DNA of 64,000 bases from Megaleporinus macrocephalus (lineage: Eukaryota > Chordata > Actinopteri > Characiformes > Anostomidae): assembly GCA_021613375.1 (NCBI GenBank), contig CM038720.1:19367215-19431214 (forward strand), written 5' to 3'. A program made the translations under genes and the position numbers. Under the pieces are notes generated by a model. That model was not told the origin of the DNA. It worked only from the letters and a program-made list of their open reading frames with translations, and searched no databases. Every line of letters starts with the position of its first letter. Positions within the stretch are counted from its first letter, which is position 1. Shown here piece by piece: positions 46,101 through 58,899 of this stretch.

Positions 46101-49100
46101 AAAAGGGCATATTATGCTCAGTTTCAATGTTGGGTTGTACTAGAATAAATTTACATTCTTCAGTTTTCCCAATATTATAATATTGTTCTGTTAGAGTGAT
46201 TGCTCAGCTCACCTTCTCTGTTCTTATTGGTCAACCACCAGAGTGGCATCTTGCTACAAGTTTACAAGTCTTCAATTTTGCAGAAGTTTTACATTCACAA
46301 AAAGCTACATAACACACTGAAGAACAAAGAAACCTAACTTAACCTGTAATGATGGGAGAACCACAGATAGTTCACTTAACATAGGGGAGAGGAAAACATA
46401 ATTCTCATGAGAACTTTGATGTTTTCTGGATGTTTAAATTGTCAAATTGACCCCAAGAATAAGAAATAGTAATAAATCTGAAGATAACAGAAGAGTTATA
46501 TTTCCTCTGATGACCAAGAATGAATAAGAATAAATACGGAATGCAGTTCTCTTTTTATGTCGCTGCTATCATTCAAAAGTACAAAAAAGAATTAATAGTA
46601 TAAAAAGTTGTTCTTCATTATTTAATCATTCCCAGTTGTTAATGATTACAGTTTGTTTTCCGTGCAACCGTACATGATGTAGGTACTTTGTACTCACATT
46701 GCTATGACGTCCAAACTTTTAACTGTGATTAAAAAATGTACCATTTGGATTAACCTTAGGACATAAATTGGTGACTGTTTACTAATTACTGATTAAATGA
46801 TCCTCATCTGTCAGGATGAGTCTGTCCTAGGAGCCGTGACTCTTTTCTGGGCTTGACCCACACTGCTTGTTAATACCTGAACATCTCTATAGTTTCTGAG
46901 TTTCTAATCAGCTGTATCTGTTCCAAGACAGCACTTTTTAAAAAAGTTCCAAAAAGAGTCTTTGAGTGATACTGGAGGACAACTTTCCTAAAGAACCCAA
47001 AAAGTGAGAATTGTGAGTGTAAACAGCCATCTATACTGATGTGTGTGTTCCTCCTAGAACCTTTCCATTATGTGGAGATCATTTAAACTCACACATCTCT
47101 TTTAAGAATCAGCCACTGACAACTTTAAAGAGTGGTTCTTATGTATGGTTCTATATGTCTAATATTTCTTATTATGTGGTTTCATAAGAATATGAGACAT
47201 TTGATTTTGATATTTCTTGACGATTGCTACTTATTTATGCAGTTTTATCTAATAAAATAGTACAATCTACAGCCAAAAGTTTGTGGACACCCCTCCTAAT
47301 CCCATTGATTTCAGATGTTCCAGATGTCATACCCATTACTAAAAGGTGTATAAAATAAAGCATATACTATTTCCACAGACAAACACTGGCAATAGATTAG
47401 ATCATACTGAAGAACTCAGTTTGTGAAATTAGCACCTACAAGCAACAAAGTGATAGACCACACAAGCTCACACAGCGAGATCACAAAGTGCTGAAGTGTA
47501 CATCATCTGTCCTCTGTTGCATCACTCACAACAGAGTTCAAAAGTACCTTAGTAAGCAACATCAACCCAAGAACAGTTCATCAGGAGCTTTATAAATTTG
47601 GCTTCTGCACACAAGCCCAAGACCACTGAGCACAAAGCTAAGTGTCGACTGGAGTGGTGTAAAGCACCGCCACTGGACCCAAGAGCAGTGAAAAGTCCTT
47701 TCACAGAGTGAAAAAATTAAGCTCCTCTCTCAGCCAGTCAGATGGATGAGGGTAGGTTTAGGAGGAAAATGCTACAATTGAAACGCTGGAATGCCCAGCA
47801 GTAATGTTTGGTGGAAAAGGGATAATGATCAGTACTTTTAAAGGGTTTGGGCTCAGACCTTTAGAACCCTTTCCTATTGCAGCATGCAGCATTCATGTGT
47901 ACAAAGCCAGCTCCATAAAGACATTGTTTGAGGAGTTTGGTGTGGAGGAACTCTAGTGGCCTGCACACAACCCCACTAAACACCTTTAGGATAACCTGGA
48001 ATGTGAATTGTGAGCCAGACCTTATCGTTTAACATCAGTGCATGACCTCACAAATGATCTTTCGATTAAATGGACACAGATTCCCACAGACACACTCCAA
48101 AATCTTGTGGAAAGCTTCCCAGCAGAGTGGAGGCTGTTATAGCTCCAAAAGGGGGCAGATCCATATTAATCCACATGGTTTAGGAACGTCATGGCAGCAA
48201 GTCTGCATACCTTTGGCGATAATGTGTATCTTGCTCTATTGTATTATTTCTTAAAACGAGTAAAATGATCTGCTAATTGACCAAGACACTTTCCATAGAC
48301 AAAAAAACTTTAACCAACTAAAAATGTTTAGAGATATGTTGAGTAATCTCATAATATTCCCACAACAATCTCATACTAGATATATTGTCAAGATTTAGGA
48401 TGTTTGTACTTGTTAAGATATCATTTTTTGCAATGTATACGTATATATACAGCATATTCTCCATTGTGAACAGGTTGTCACAAAGCAGCTTTACAGAAAA
48501 TCTTGGTCTAAGCCCCCACTAAGCAAGCCAAGGGCTACTGTAAAACATTCTAGTTGAAGTGGCAATAAAAAAGAGCTCAGTGTTCATGAGACAGGAGAAG
48601 AAATGACTGATTAATTTTTGAAAGCAGGAGAAGAAAATGTCTGTGATTAAGTAAGCAAACAGGACCTTTGAGAAGGCCAATGCTTCACAGGAACAACTTT
48701 TCACAAAGCGCTGAACAGCAGGAAGCTTCGTATTTGGTAAGCTGGTCCAGAATGCAGGCAAACAGGGCCACTTAGTCACGGCAGATGAAGCGAAAGCATC
48801 CAACCGCACAGGATAGGCAGCTGTTCCACATCAGACTGCACAGGCTGAGCTCAGCAAAGAAACGTAGATATAGTTTGTTCTGTTTGGAGTGACTAAAAAC
48901 AGTATATGGTGTTATTAAAGTGCAGCAGGGAATCCAGCAGGCCTGGCTATTACAGCACAGCTACAAGGGGGAGCCAGGAGGTAACTGTAAGCACTGCCGC
49001 GCAGTGCCACCAGAAGCCTCACTCCCCTGCACTCCTCCCAGCGCACCATCACCTACACATGTGGCTCATTAGCAGGCACATATAGCCTTTCCTCGCTCTG

Positions 49101-52100
49101 CACTCAGTGCGTGGTATTGTGCGTAACTGTGTTCTAGCTTCTGTGTGACATGTTTCCCTGTACTGTGTGAATAAAGTACTGCTTATGGATCGAACTCCTA
49201 TGTCTACGAGTTGTGCTAATAAGCGACAGGTGTCGGTGATGGTGCGCTGGGATAAGTGCAGGACAGTGAAACCTCTGGTGGCACTGTGCGGCAGTGCTTA
49301 CAGTAACAAACCCTGATATGTCAGTCATGAAGCTTGAATGAACGTGTAAAAGCCGCAGAGTTCCAGCCATGTAATGTTTGGTTGAAGCACACAGCACAGA
49401 GTGTAGACGTAGCGGCAGCTTAACCCACATGCTAGTAGTTTGGTTACCGCAGGCATCACAGTCGAGCAGAAGAACAAGTAAACGGGTGCTGCCCCGATGC
49501 TGTGTTGACAAGGCGCTATGGGATGTTAGTGCTTCAAGTGCTTGTATTGTTGTGATCATCTCCACTGTGCAGAGCTGACAGAGCGCCACACTGTGGCGTG
49601 CCTGGGTGAAATACCCCCATAACTTTAGATGCACACGAGCGATGGTTTGTAGCTGCAGCTTGCACTCCGGATAAATCTATACCTTCAGTAGGCGTGGCCA
49701 TCTTTGCGACGCATCGACGCACGTTATGCTAATCGACGTAATTTCGTAACCGATCAAAATAAATATATATATTGTGAGAGTTTGAGAGAATAGTGCAATA
49801 GTGATTTGATTTATATCATGATATATATCGATATAGCCTGATATGAAAAAAATTATCGTGATAAGATTTTTTCCCATATCACCCAGCCCTACCTTGAAGT
49901 AACTTTAAGTAACTTTATGTATTCTAGACACCAACAGTAAGGTAGCACCCTGTTATCTAAGTGGACGTGTTGGTTCATAGTAAGAGATAAGTTTACTCAA
50001 GTACCGGGGAGCGACACCCACCATTTGTATTCCTTTTTGTACACAATGCGAAATTTAACAAGCAGCGAGTGTAGAATTGATAAGAACTAGGCAGACATGG
50101 TTGAATTTCTTAGTTCTCTTAAGTAAATTATCTAGTTCTGGCTGCTGTGTTCTGGACTAACCTAAGCTTGTTAAGGCTTTTGCTTTTCCTGGAACATCCA
50201 GATAGCAGGACATTACAATAATCTAACCATGATGCAATAAAGGTGTGCACTAGCTTTTCTGCGTCCTGCAATATAGAAATAATAACAATGTTGTGAAGAT
50301 GATGGAAAGCTATTCTCCTGCAATTGGAAATGTGTTCATTGAAGGCCAGATCAGCATCAGTCGCGACACCAAGTCACAAGTTACAAGAAGTATCAGGCGC
50401 GTTTAAGAATTTATTAAGATTGGTGTAGACTATTTGTTTCGACAAGTTTTTAAACCAGGGAGAAGAATTTCTGTTTTATATGAGTTAAGTAAGAGGAAGT
50501 CACTTGACATCTAGTCTTTTATATCTTTTACACAGTACTTTATTTTACATTTATCATTCTGGTGTGTGTCGTGAGCGTAGCAGTGGAAAATGTATGTTTC
50601 CTGATAATGCTATATAGTGGTAGCATATATAAGGTAAATAATATAGGTCCTAAGTTAGAGCCTTGTGAAACACCATACTTTATACAAACAGGGATCACTT
50701 AATGCTGCTTTAAAATTAAACCAAGAAGGATATGTTTCCATGGTCAGACAACAATAAAATATGTCACTAGTTCTGTTTCAGTACTATGATAAGGTCTAAA
50801 TCTAGTTTGAAATTCTTTGTGTATGTCATTCCTATGCAGGTAGGTAAGTAATTATTATACCACAGCTTTGTCTAAAATCTTGTCTAAAATAAGATCTATA
50901 AGATCCATAAGCTCGATAATTTGATAGCTCAAATGGTCAAAATTATGTTTAAGTACTTCTAATTTTAGAGATTTTGGAAAGGCAAATTTAGGAGAAGAGT
51001 TTATTATTAATAAAAAGTTATTTCTGGAAAAAAACTACTTTAAGTAAACGTGTAGAAATTGGATCTAGTATGCAGGAAGAAGGTTTTGATGAGGAGATAA
51101 TTCGTGTCAACCTGCTCTGTTGGTTGAAGTAAGGATTTTAACCTCTCTGCAGTAGTTATATACTGTGCTGAAGATCTTGATTAGGTTTGCAGGGCAGGGC
51201 ATTTTGAATTGATCTGCTTATAAAGATTGTTCTTCAAGGAAGTGCACGATAGAAACTCACACTCCCACATCTCTTTTTATGTTTATGATTCACCAGTTAA
51301 ACTAGTCCTTGCAGTTACATGTATCTATTTTTGACTACTCTCTTGTTAGATAAAAACTGTACACTGCTTGGCCAAGACCTTGAATGCTTATGAATTTACC
51401 ACTAACATTTCATGAAGCTTATGCTACAGCTTGACGCTAAACAGAAATCAGTTGAAGAAGCTTAAGCTGTTATCTGTTTCCTCTACAGCAAGTGTCGCAG
51501 CCATAGTCATCGGGTTCATCATCCTCATGATAGTCTTACTTGGTGGAGCCTATTATTTCAAAATGAGGTAAGGAGGTTCTCATTAGTGAGTATACTGCAC
51601 GTCATCACTGTCATAACTAAACCATTATAATGACAACTACAAGAGCTGAAAAAACATTGAACTTTAAATGTATGTTAAAAGAATGTGAAGTAATTTTGAA
51701 AAATATTTTTTAATATTTTCTTTCTTTTTTTACTGGAAAATGTCTCTAGTCATTTTTCCACTGTGCAATTCACTGTAATCTTTGGCACCAGAAAAATACA
51801 ACTGTGCTTCGACGCAGTACTAAAGGTTCTACTTTTTGGGGTTTGGTTCATATGTTATCAAATTCATGAAATGAAAATCAAGAACATTGTGAAATTTGTC
51901 ACGTGACACTTCAGAAAATATTTGGCAGTTACAAAAGACCCGTGGCCACAGAATAAACCCGTGGCTATAGCCCAATAGCTACACCCTAAACACGCCTCTG
52001 GTCTCCAGTTTTGGAATGACGAAGATGACTCAGTATCATATCAACATATGATATTGGCCATATATGGATGCTAAAAAAAATACATACAAAAAAAAGCAAT

Positions 52101-54373
52101 GCACTATTTGTAGACGTCTCCGTAGCTTAATTGAAGTAGACTGTATATCTGTACAAATCAGACCTACCATCAGCTGATACGTCTATGCAACATTTTCCTG
52201 CTTAAATTCCTGGGTTCATGTCCTGAAAAGACATTTGTGGTGATGTTGTGAACTCACTTAATAACTTCTGGTGGAGTTTTACACAGCAGTATTCTGTAAA
52301 ACTAGTAGAAGTGGTTCGTAGACATCAACAGCCCTCTCTGTGGACCTAATCAAACACAATGCAGGACGCCTGTCCGTCTGCTTTGCTTCAAGCCTTTCAT
52401 AGGACTGTGGTGTGTTTTTAATTCACAGTTAAAAATGGACATTTCCAGTGCAGCTTGGGCCAGGGACAAGTACAGGCTGAAGCCATAGAGAATTACTAAG
52501 GAGTTTGGTGACAAGGTGACAAAAGGCAGATAAGAAACTAACCAAAAAGTGATTAGAATTTTTATAGCAGTGTCCTGTAAGTTGTAAACATGATTTTGTG
52601 TGTGATGTATAAAAGCAGAAAAGCATATTGTTTACATAAGTGTAATGCGCTGTTTTAGCACAAGCTAAGCTGACAAGTGGAAAAGGCCATTTGGATCCTC
52701 CTTACTTGTATTTTTTAATTCTTGCTAATTAGTCTAGTTTCAGAGCATACTGTTTTTTACCAGCTAGGGTAATTCATTTGTGCGGACTGGACATTACAGG
52801 GCTAAAAAATTGCAGACCAGGTTCATGTTTTTTAAAATTGCATAACATTACATTTGATCTGGGTTTGGTTTCACATTGCAGTGCACTAAAGAACTTTGCA
52901 TGACACCCACATCCTGTCGTCATCACCTACATGGGCCACGTCTCTCTATACTTGACATTGTTTGGTTTGTAGAGGGGAAAATTCCTCTGTTTTAAAACTT
53001 TAAAGTCAAATTATTCAACTTGTGCGCTATTGCTTCTCAATTTCACTTCTCTTTCAGTTCTTTTCTGCTTCTGTAGTTTGATGGGGGATGATAACCTGCC
53101 TCAACTTTTTCATTATTTGATCTAAAAGTCCAGACCATTCAAAAACACTGCAAATGAACCAGATCATGAATCAGACCACGGTTCAGTTTGATCTAGACAA
53201 AGGTTTCTTTATTTGTTCAAAAGGGCCGTGTATAAGCTGACGCAATCGGTTAAATTAATACTACGAACAAAACATAAAACTTCATCTGACTCTTCAAGAG
53301 AGCCGCCAGTGGTGTTATCTCCTGTTCTGCTTCTATTTATTATCACTTCCTTTATTTGCTGCTGATAGTGGTTTCTAGGCGAGAGCAGGCTGCGGTGGTC
53401 ACTCGTCAAGAGCGTCAGTCATTGTTGTGTTTACTGTTTCTTTCACTGGCTACCTGTCCTGATTTACCTAGGATCAGCATCTTTAACATGATTGACAAGA
53501 GGTTCAAATACATCTAATGTAGATGTCTTTATTGTACCATCAAAACCATTATTGTACCATTATTTTTTAACATCTGTTGGCAATTTCAGTTCAATTTAAG
53601 ACATTTTAAATGTAAAATTATACAAATTCCTCCTTTAAAATGAGAAATCCTTTATCACAAAAATGCGTATTTTGATACATTCTTTTTTGTATAGATACTA
53701 AGTTTGCTTTCACAGGCTTAATACAGTACCCATAAACACACCTTCACTTAAGTACACCTTCTCTGTACTGCCCCTGGTCTGGCAGTGGAACATATGATGA
53801 TATATGAGGTGTGGTTTACTGGATTTAGCACAGTACAGTTTGTAAATGATTGTAAATTTATTATTATAGTATTTTATTATATGTTCTAATTTACATACAG
53901 ATTCTAATTTGTCTCTTATTAAATCTCAGAAAAACATTTATTTGCTATATCGTCCACCTCTACCTTGGTCATATACCAGTGTAAAGTGCAGCTGGTGCAT
54001 ACGAAGTAAACACAGAATAATTTGTATGTGATATGAGAAAGTATTCCATCTTTATATGGCCCCTTCGGCCCCCCGTAGTGTACGTGACACATAAAGAGTT
54101 TTCTGAATGATTAAAGACTTGAAAATTGAAAGTTCCTGCTCTGTTATCAGCCTATTCACCCCTCAATATTCTTCCACCCAATTGCCTTTTATGAGTAAAT
54201 CAACACATTCTATTATACATTTAGTCAAAATTGGAGATCTGGGTTTTAGATTAACCAGCAGTTTATGTGCCGTTGTATTCTCTGTGTGCAGGCGACCTGC
54301 CTATGGCCGACTTCTGGATGACAACGAGTACGGATCAGTGGGCAATGTCCTCAACCCCATGTTTGAGGGCTAA
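43120..54373 (+). CDS. parm1: PARM1-like mucin-type membrane protein
   Basis: Four segments with GT/AG borders: 43120-43168, 43482-44162, 51489-51567 and 54292-54373. They join in frame to 296 residues. Residues 1 to about 24 form a signal peptide (hydrophobic [12 protein letters not shown]). A Ser/Thr/Pro-rich mucin region follows to about 243, with a PPPPP stretch and many NxS/T sites. One membrane helix spans about 246-269 ([20 protein letters not shown]). The short tail reads [20 protein letters not shown] and ends NPMFEG. The tail matches vertebrate PARM1 (prostate androgen-regulated mucin-like protein), whose tail has YGRLLDDxxYGS, as I recall it. YGRL also fits a YxxPhi sorting signal. 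The extracellular part is not conserved at residue level, as usual for mucins. The first intron is 313 bases and the second 7.3 kb. Confidence 0.82.
43264..43309. repeat. 23-bp perfect tandem duplication in parm1 intron 1
   Basis: TATGTAGGCTTCATAACGGA plus TAC occurs twice in direct succession, at 43264-43286 and 43287-43309, without a mismatch. This indicates a recent local duplication. Confidence 0.85.
44163..47260. other. parm1 intron 2, first part
   Basis: A repeat fragment at about 44690-44845 contains GATATTGTAACAATAGCAGAAG, related to the copies at 31240 and 34915. Nothing else is recognised. The coding exon is read through into the intron for about 210 bases before a stop, with no splice signal there. 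Confidence 0.45.
47261..48229 (+). mobile_element. Tc1-like transposon remnant
   Basis: The left end TACAATCTACAGCCAAAAGT pairs, inverted and imperfectly, with the right end near 48205-48229 (CATACCTTTGGCGATAATGT). Internal landmarks in transposase order on the plus strand include CGACTGGAGTGGTGTAAAGC, GTTTGGTGGAAAAGGGATAA and AGTGGAGGCTGTTATAGC. I recognise these from a very common fish Tc1 family. Stops and indels destroy the frame throughout. Confidence 0.7.
48986..49302. mobile_element. solo-LTR-like element with 5-bp target duplication
   Basis: It begins TGTAAGCACTGCCGC and ends GCGGCAGTGCTTACA, perfect inverted ends with the TG...CA termini of LTRs. It is flanked on both sides by GTAAC (48981-48985 and 49303-49307). 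Inside are ATATAG at about 49080 and AATAAA at about 49170. The inverted match continues imperfectly for about 68 bases, which is long for an LTR, so a TIR element is the alternative. Confidence 0.6.
49770..49892. repeat. MITE end fragment
   Basis: TATCATGATATATATCGATA...CATATCACCCAGCCCTA matches the end of the MITE at 34182-34399. Confidence 0.45.
49893..51200 (-). mobile_element. LINE reverse-transcriptase remnant in parm1 intron 2
   Basis: On the minus strand near 50640-50680 the text translates to a [22 protein letters not shown] motif, the same reverse-transcriptase region as at 39960-40400. Downstream in that strand are further recognisable pieces (ATGGTTAGATTATTGTAATG, CAGAACACAGCAGCC) of the LINE 3' region. 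Many stops are present, so it is dead. Confidence 0.65.
51568..54291. other. parm1 intron 3
   Basis: A 2.7-kb intron. A faint tRNA-like stretch (CCGTAGCTTAATTGAAG ... GGGTTCATGTCC) at 52117-52225 may be a decayed SINE head. I see no exon. Confidence 0.4.
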
Positions 54374-54851
54374 GTGAAGAACTCAAGCTGCTCCATTAGT
54401 GATCCACATTCACGTGTCAGGATTTGGGCTGCAGGAATCCAGATCACCTATTCTCGTCGACCGCTTCGTGCGAGTGGACGCTGCGTGATCTGATGATCAG
54501 TGCTGTCTGCTGTTTCACCAATGAATGTGATACTTGTGATTGTTATGTAAAGCTGCATCCACTGGGAATGTAAAATGTGAAAATGTGAAGAAGTCAGTAG
54601 ATTTGAAGTGACGAAGTGCAAAAAACAGTATCCTGGCGACATCTTAAATCAAGTTGATTTAGTCGAGTTTCAGTACTCCAAATCTTTCGAGATTACACAT
54701 TTTTTGTTGATTGTCTAAGTAAACACATCCTCTATTTTTCCAGTATAGTTAACCAACAAATAAATAGAAATTGTGCAGGACAATTTGCAGGAAAATGTAA
54801 TATTTCTTCCCTGTAGAGGATAATAACTTAATCTTTCGTGTCATTTTATCT

Positions 54852-54857
54852 AATAAA
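54852..54857 (+). promoter_or_regulatory. candidate polyadenylation signal of parm1
   Basis: AATAAA lies about 480 bases after the stop codon. Another AATAAA-type hexamer occurs at about 54762, so the true end is uncertain. Confidence 0.4.
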
Positions 54858-54859
54858 AA

Positions 54860-57100
54860 TGTCTTATTGGCAGATAATTGGCAGAAAAGTGTAAAAATGT
54901 GCTGGATCCTTAAGTATTTTTCTTCCTAAAACAAATAATGCAGACCAAACCCGTACACTGTACATGCACGCTAGATAAGCGTTCTGCCCACTGTTCTGTG
55001 TTGTACGATTTTGGTAAACTGTGCTCCATCCTTGAGTTTCTATCTGTATAAGGTTTCAAAGTTTAAAGAAAGCTTTTATAAAATGTGCTGTACCTTTTCT
55101 ATTATCTATTTGAAAACAGCTCATTTTAATCTGATCACTAAAAAGTAGTCTGTGACATTCATAGGTATTTAAATATCTGTCAAACAAATGTAGTCACCAC
55201 ATTTGAATTATTCACTGGGGCTTGGATCCTGCAGATTAAGGCTTGTAGCTATATTTGTACTCATTTTGCTTTGCCGGTGTATAAGACAGTTTTAAATAGA
55301 ATAAAACACATTCCCCAAATACAATTACACACAAGCTAGTAAAAATGTCTAGAAACAACTTAAAAATATGAGGGTTCTATGAGAAACCTGTTTGTGACGA
55401 GTTCTTTATGTTTAACGCCATACCACATGCCTAAATAGACAGACTAAAGAAACTAGCACTTATTGCACTTCTGTTTGATGGAGGAAAAGTCTCCTTAGAG
55501 TCAGTTCATGTAAACACGTTAAGAACACCACAACAAGGAAAGAGACACGGCATCACATTTCTGTTTTAAATTACTCACCAAGACATGGTGAGGGGTCTGT
55601 TTCCCAAGCTTTTAATCAAACCTTGCTGATGACTTCCAGGATTGGACACACACTAGTAAATTAGTGTCTATTAAATGAATCAAGCATTTTTAATAACAAA
55701 TATAAGTAAATACTTGTTCAATCTCAAGACATCTGTGATGAGTTACTTTGTTAAAAATGACACATGGTGAGTGGAGGGTTTCAGCTAAAGTTGTACATTT
55801 TTAAAACATGATGGAGTAGAGACTTGGACGAGTCTTCTTGGTTGAATTATTGTTGTACTTAGGAACAGTCAGTAGCTCAGTCATTGTTTTTAACATAACT
55901 GGAAAACCCATTTAACGCTTTTACATTAACGAACGCAGAAATCTATAGGTTCACAGTTCTTCTTGCGATTGTATCGCTCAGTGTTCAAAAAAGTTTTAAA
56001 GGGTTGCTTTTTGGTTTTGTACAAATTACAGCATAGTGATTTAATTGTTATATGTTATACTGTATAACAGTATCATGTCCCTACAGAATGCTGTGGAATA
56101 GGCTTCTGTTTAAATACTTTTTTGCAGCAAAATCTAAACTAGCCCTCTGCAGATCTTCTCAATATGGACTCTGGGTTTTATAGGGTGTTTCTTGCTTTGA
56201 ACCCATGTTTTTATGTTGTTTCATACTATGTTTTTTGTGCTGCCCAGAACAAAACATAAAGACGTGGGTTCATAGAAATAAACACAGCTAATCTATATCA
56301 AAGATATCTTCAAAATACCAGTTTGGCTTTTGGCTGTAGAAGCTTGCATTAGCTAGGTTATCTTGGTTAACATTTTAACCAAGTGGGACTCACCTTATCG
56401 TCTGCAGCCATGTCTTCTTCTCTTTCTTGTCATAATGATAATTTAGTAGTTTTTTGGTCTTAGAAACTGATGTAACTTTTTTTCTCTTTTTTTTTATTTA
56501 ACTGACACAACTGTCTTTTGAGAATTTTGAACACAACATACATAACATTTTTTAATAATTGTTTTGTCTGGCCAAAAGTCAGGTCATTGTACTTTTTGTT
56601 GTTCTTAGTTGTAGTTATATATATACAGTAGGACATGAACTACTCCATATGTGACTGCTGATACTCCACTCTGCTAACTTGCTAATTGATGGAGTAGTTT
56701 TTAACCTAATGCCCAGTCTGAACATAGCAAATATTAAAATATTGGAATTTACAAGTATGGATTTACAAGTATTTCATTTGTCTTACAAACAGCTTTTTTG
56801 GCGGGCGGGGGGTATAAAAAAGGCAAGGTTCTGCAGTTTTGTTTGCGTGATCCTTTGCCATTTCAAGATATCAGCAACATGTTGGTAATGTGGTAATAAA
56901 AGGAAGTCAGTTGACAACCTCAGTTTACTGAATGACCAAGTTATCCTGTCAATGTTTTTTTTTGTTTTGTTGATGGCACAGCCATATCCCAGAACCTCAA
57001 CTTATAAAAGACTAGGAGCGGAAGAAATAATCTTCTTTAAAAGATATTGGGGTGTTCTGGAAAGTCTAGTCAATAAAAGATCTCAAGCAAAAATGTTGTG
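54860..57100. other. spacer downstream of parm1
   Basis: A/T-rich sequence, possibly including further 3' untranslated region. No exon, RNA gene or named repeat is recognised. A short G run (GGCGGGCGGGGGG) lies at about 56800. Confidence 0.4.
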
Positions 57101-57105
57101 ACATT

Positions 57106-58432
57106 ACAAAAGGTTGTTAAAACATTGCCACAGCGAATGTGCACCACAATCAAAGCTAAAGGCCACCCAATGAAATGGGCAGGCAGTGTACTGATAGTTA
57201 AAATTAAATGATATTTAAAATTAAAAATTAAAATTAAAAACATACAAAAATTATAAAAAGACACTTTGTTGGTGACTTGGTAGTGAGAACCGTTTGAACT
57301 TAAATTTGAATTGTTTTGTGTGACTGCCAAGTTGCACGGAAACTTACAACCTGCATCTGGTTGCATGGAAGTTTCACTGTGTAAAGCGAGCCTTTAGCTG
57401 GTGTTGAGGAGTCCTCCAGGACGAATCGTGAGGGCAGTATTCAAGCAGATGGTCGTTTCCAGTAGTAATTTAACATCAATGAAAGCAACAGATGAGATAA
57501 CGTTCTGTAAGGCACCCAAACTAGTGTCTTCCTCAAAAAACACTTTTATTTAGTGTCTCAAACACGTAGACCTCATTGTTCCTTTCTCATCATGGTATCA
57601 TCACAGACTCATAATCATGGCTCTGTTCCTTCATTTCCCCGCCCACCGTTCATCTCAAGACAATCCCTTGGCCTTTGATACTTGCTTAGCAGTTGAAGAT
57701 CATTTTGTAAGTCTTTGAAATAATGAGAAGACGAGAGTTTTATTTGCTTGTCAATATAATGATAGGGATTAGCAGGCAGTGTGTAATTACACATGGAAAC
57801 GGTCAAGGCTGTTATTAGAGACGAAAATAAACCACTAAGCAAGAGGAGGAGACGGAATCGCAACATCTGGCCATCTGATGGGCCCAGCACTGCCTGCAGT
57901 AGAAACTGTTTTGTTCCTCTTACAGCCTGATGAACAGGTTACATTGTTTACTGAGATACTAACCACCTCTGCTTCCTCTCTTTGCCTTACAGTCTGATTC
58001 TAACCAGAGTTTCAAACCACATCAGGTTCTTGCCCCACATGCACTGAAAGTGTGCTAAATAACGATTGAATATGTAGCAATATGTATAAGTGCGTATGAG
58101 CAGATCGCCATTTCCAGTGCATGAATGAGATTCCGAGAAACTGAAAATAAACGGTGGGCAGCGTTATGAAGGAGAAACAGGTTCTTTTGAAGTACTGTTG
58201 AAGAGAACAGCGTCATCTTCATTTCCGTTTTGTGTGGTAACTGAAACCTGTTCAGGCTTGTGGAATGTATAGATTTAAAGCAGTACTGCTGCTTCACTCA
58301 CTGTATATAATGCACGTGTTTTAACTTGATTTATTAAGGTTATTATTCTGTATGTACTATAAATGATTAGTTCGTTGGATGGCCTTTAGCTTTGATTGTG
58401 GTGCACATTCGCTGTGGCAATGTTGTAACAAG
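57106..58432. repeat. pair of inverted transposon-end remnants
   Basis: About 55 bases at 57110-57165 (GCCACAGCGAATGTGCACCA ... TCAAAGCTAAAGGCC) recur as the reverse complement at 58380-58430 (GGCCTTTAGCTTTGATTGTG ... ATTCGCTGTGGC). The sequence belongs to a Tc1-like family that I recognise from fish. No transposase frame is found in the 1.2 kb between them. Confidence 0.55.
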
Positions 58433-58499
58433 TAAGGGACTGAAGTTTGGACCTACACATGACAGAACTCATTTATATAATTATAAAAATATATATATT

Positions 58500-58890
58500 G
58501 TATATGTGCAGGGTAAAAGAGTGTGAACCTTTGTTTTCAGCATCTGCTGTGACTCTCTTGTGCAGCAACAACTGCAATTACACATTTCCTGTTGCTTAGT
58601 CTTACACATCAGCTTGAAGGAGTTTTAGCCCTTTCCTTTGTACAAAACAGCTTCAACTCTGTTATGTTGATGTGGTTTTTTTTACATGAACTACCCATTC
58701 CGGTCCTTTCGTGACATTTCTATAGGACTAAGGTCTGGACTTTCCCAAATATTGACTTTATTCTTCTTTAACCAATTTTGGTAGAACGACTTGTGTGCTT
58801 AGGCCCTGACGCAGCTAAACAGGCCCAAATCATGATGCTACCAGCGCCATGTTTCACAGATGGGATAAGGTTCTTACAATAACCAAATTT
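58500..58890 (-). mobile_element. Tc1-like transposon fragment
   Basis: The sequence carries AGCTTGAAGGAGTTTTAGCC, TTTATTCTTCTTTAACCAAT, GGTAGAACGACTTGTGTGCT and GCCATGTTTCACAGATGGGA. These are minus-strand landmarks of a common fish Tc1 element. The 5' and 3' ends are missing or decayed, and large internal parts are deleted. Confidence 0.65.
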
Positions 58891-58899
58891 CTCTTTAAT

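Noticed and set aside
49134..49634. 166-codon minus-strand open frame
   Set aside because: It overlaps the solo-LTR-like element, has no recognisable domain, and lacks splice or promoter context. Chance frame in GC-richer DNA.
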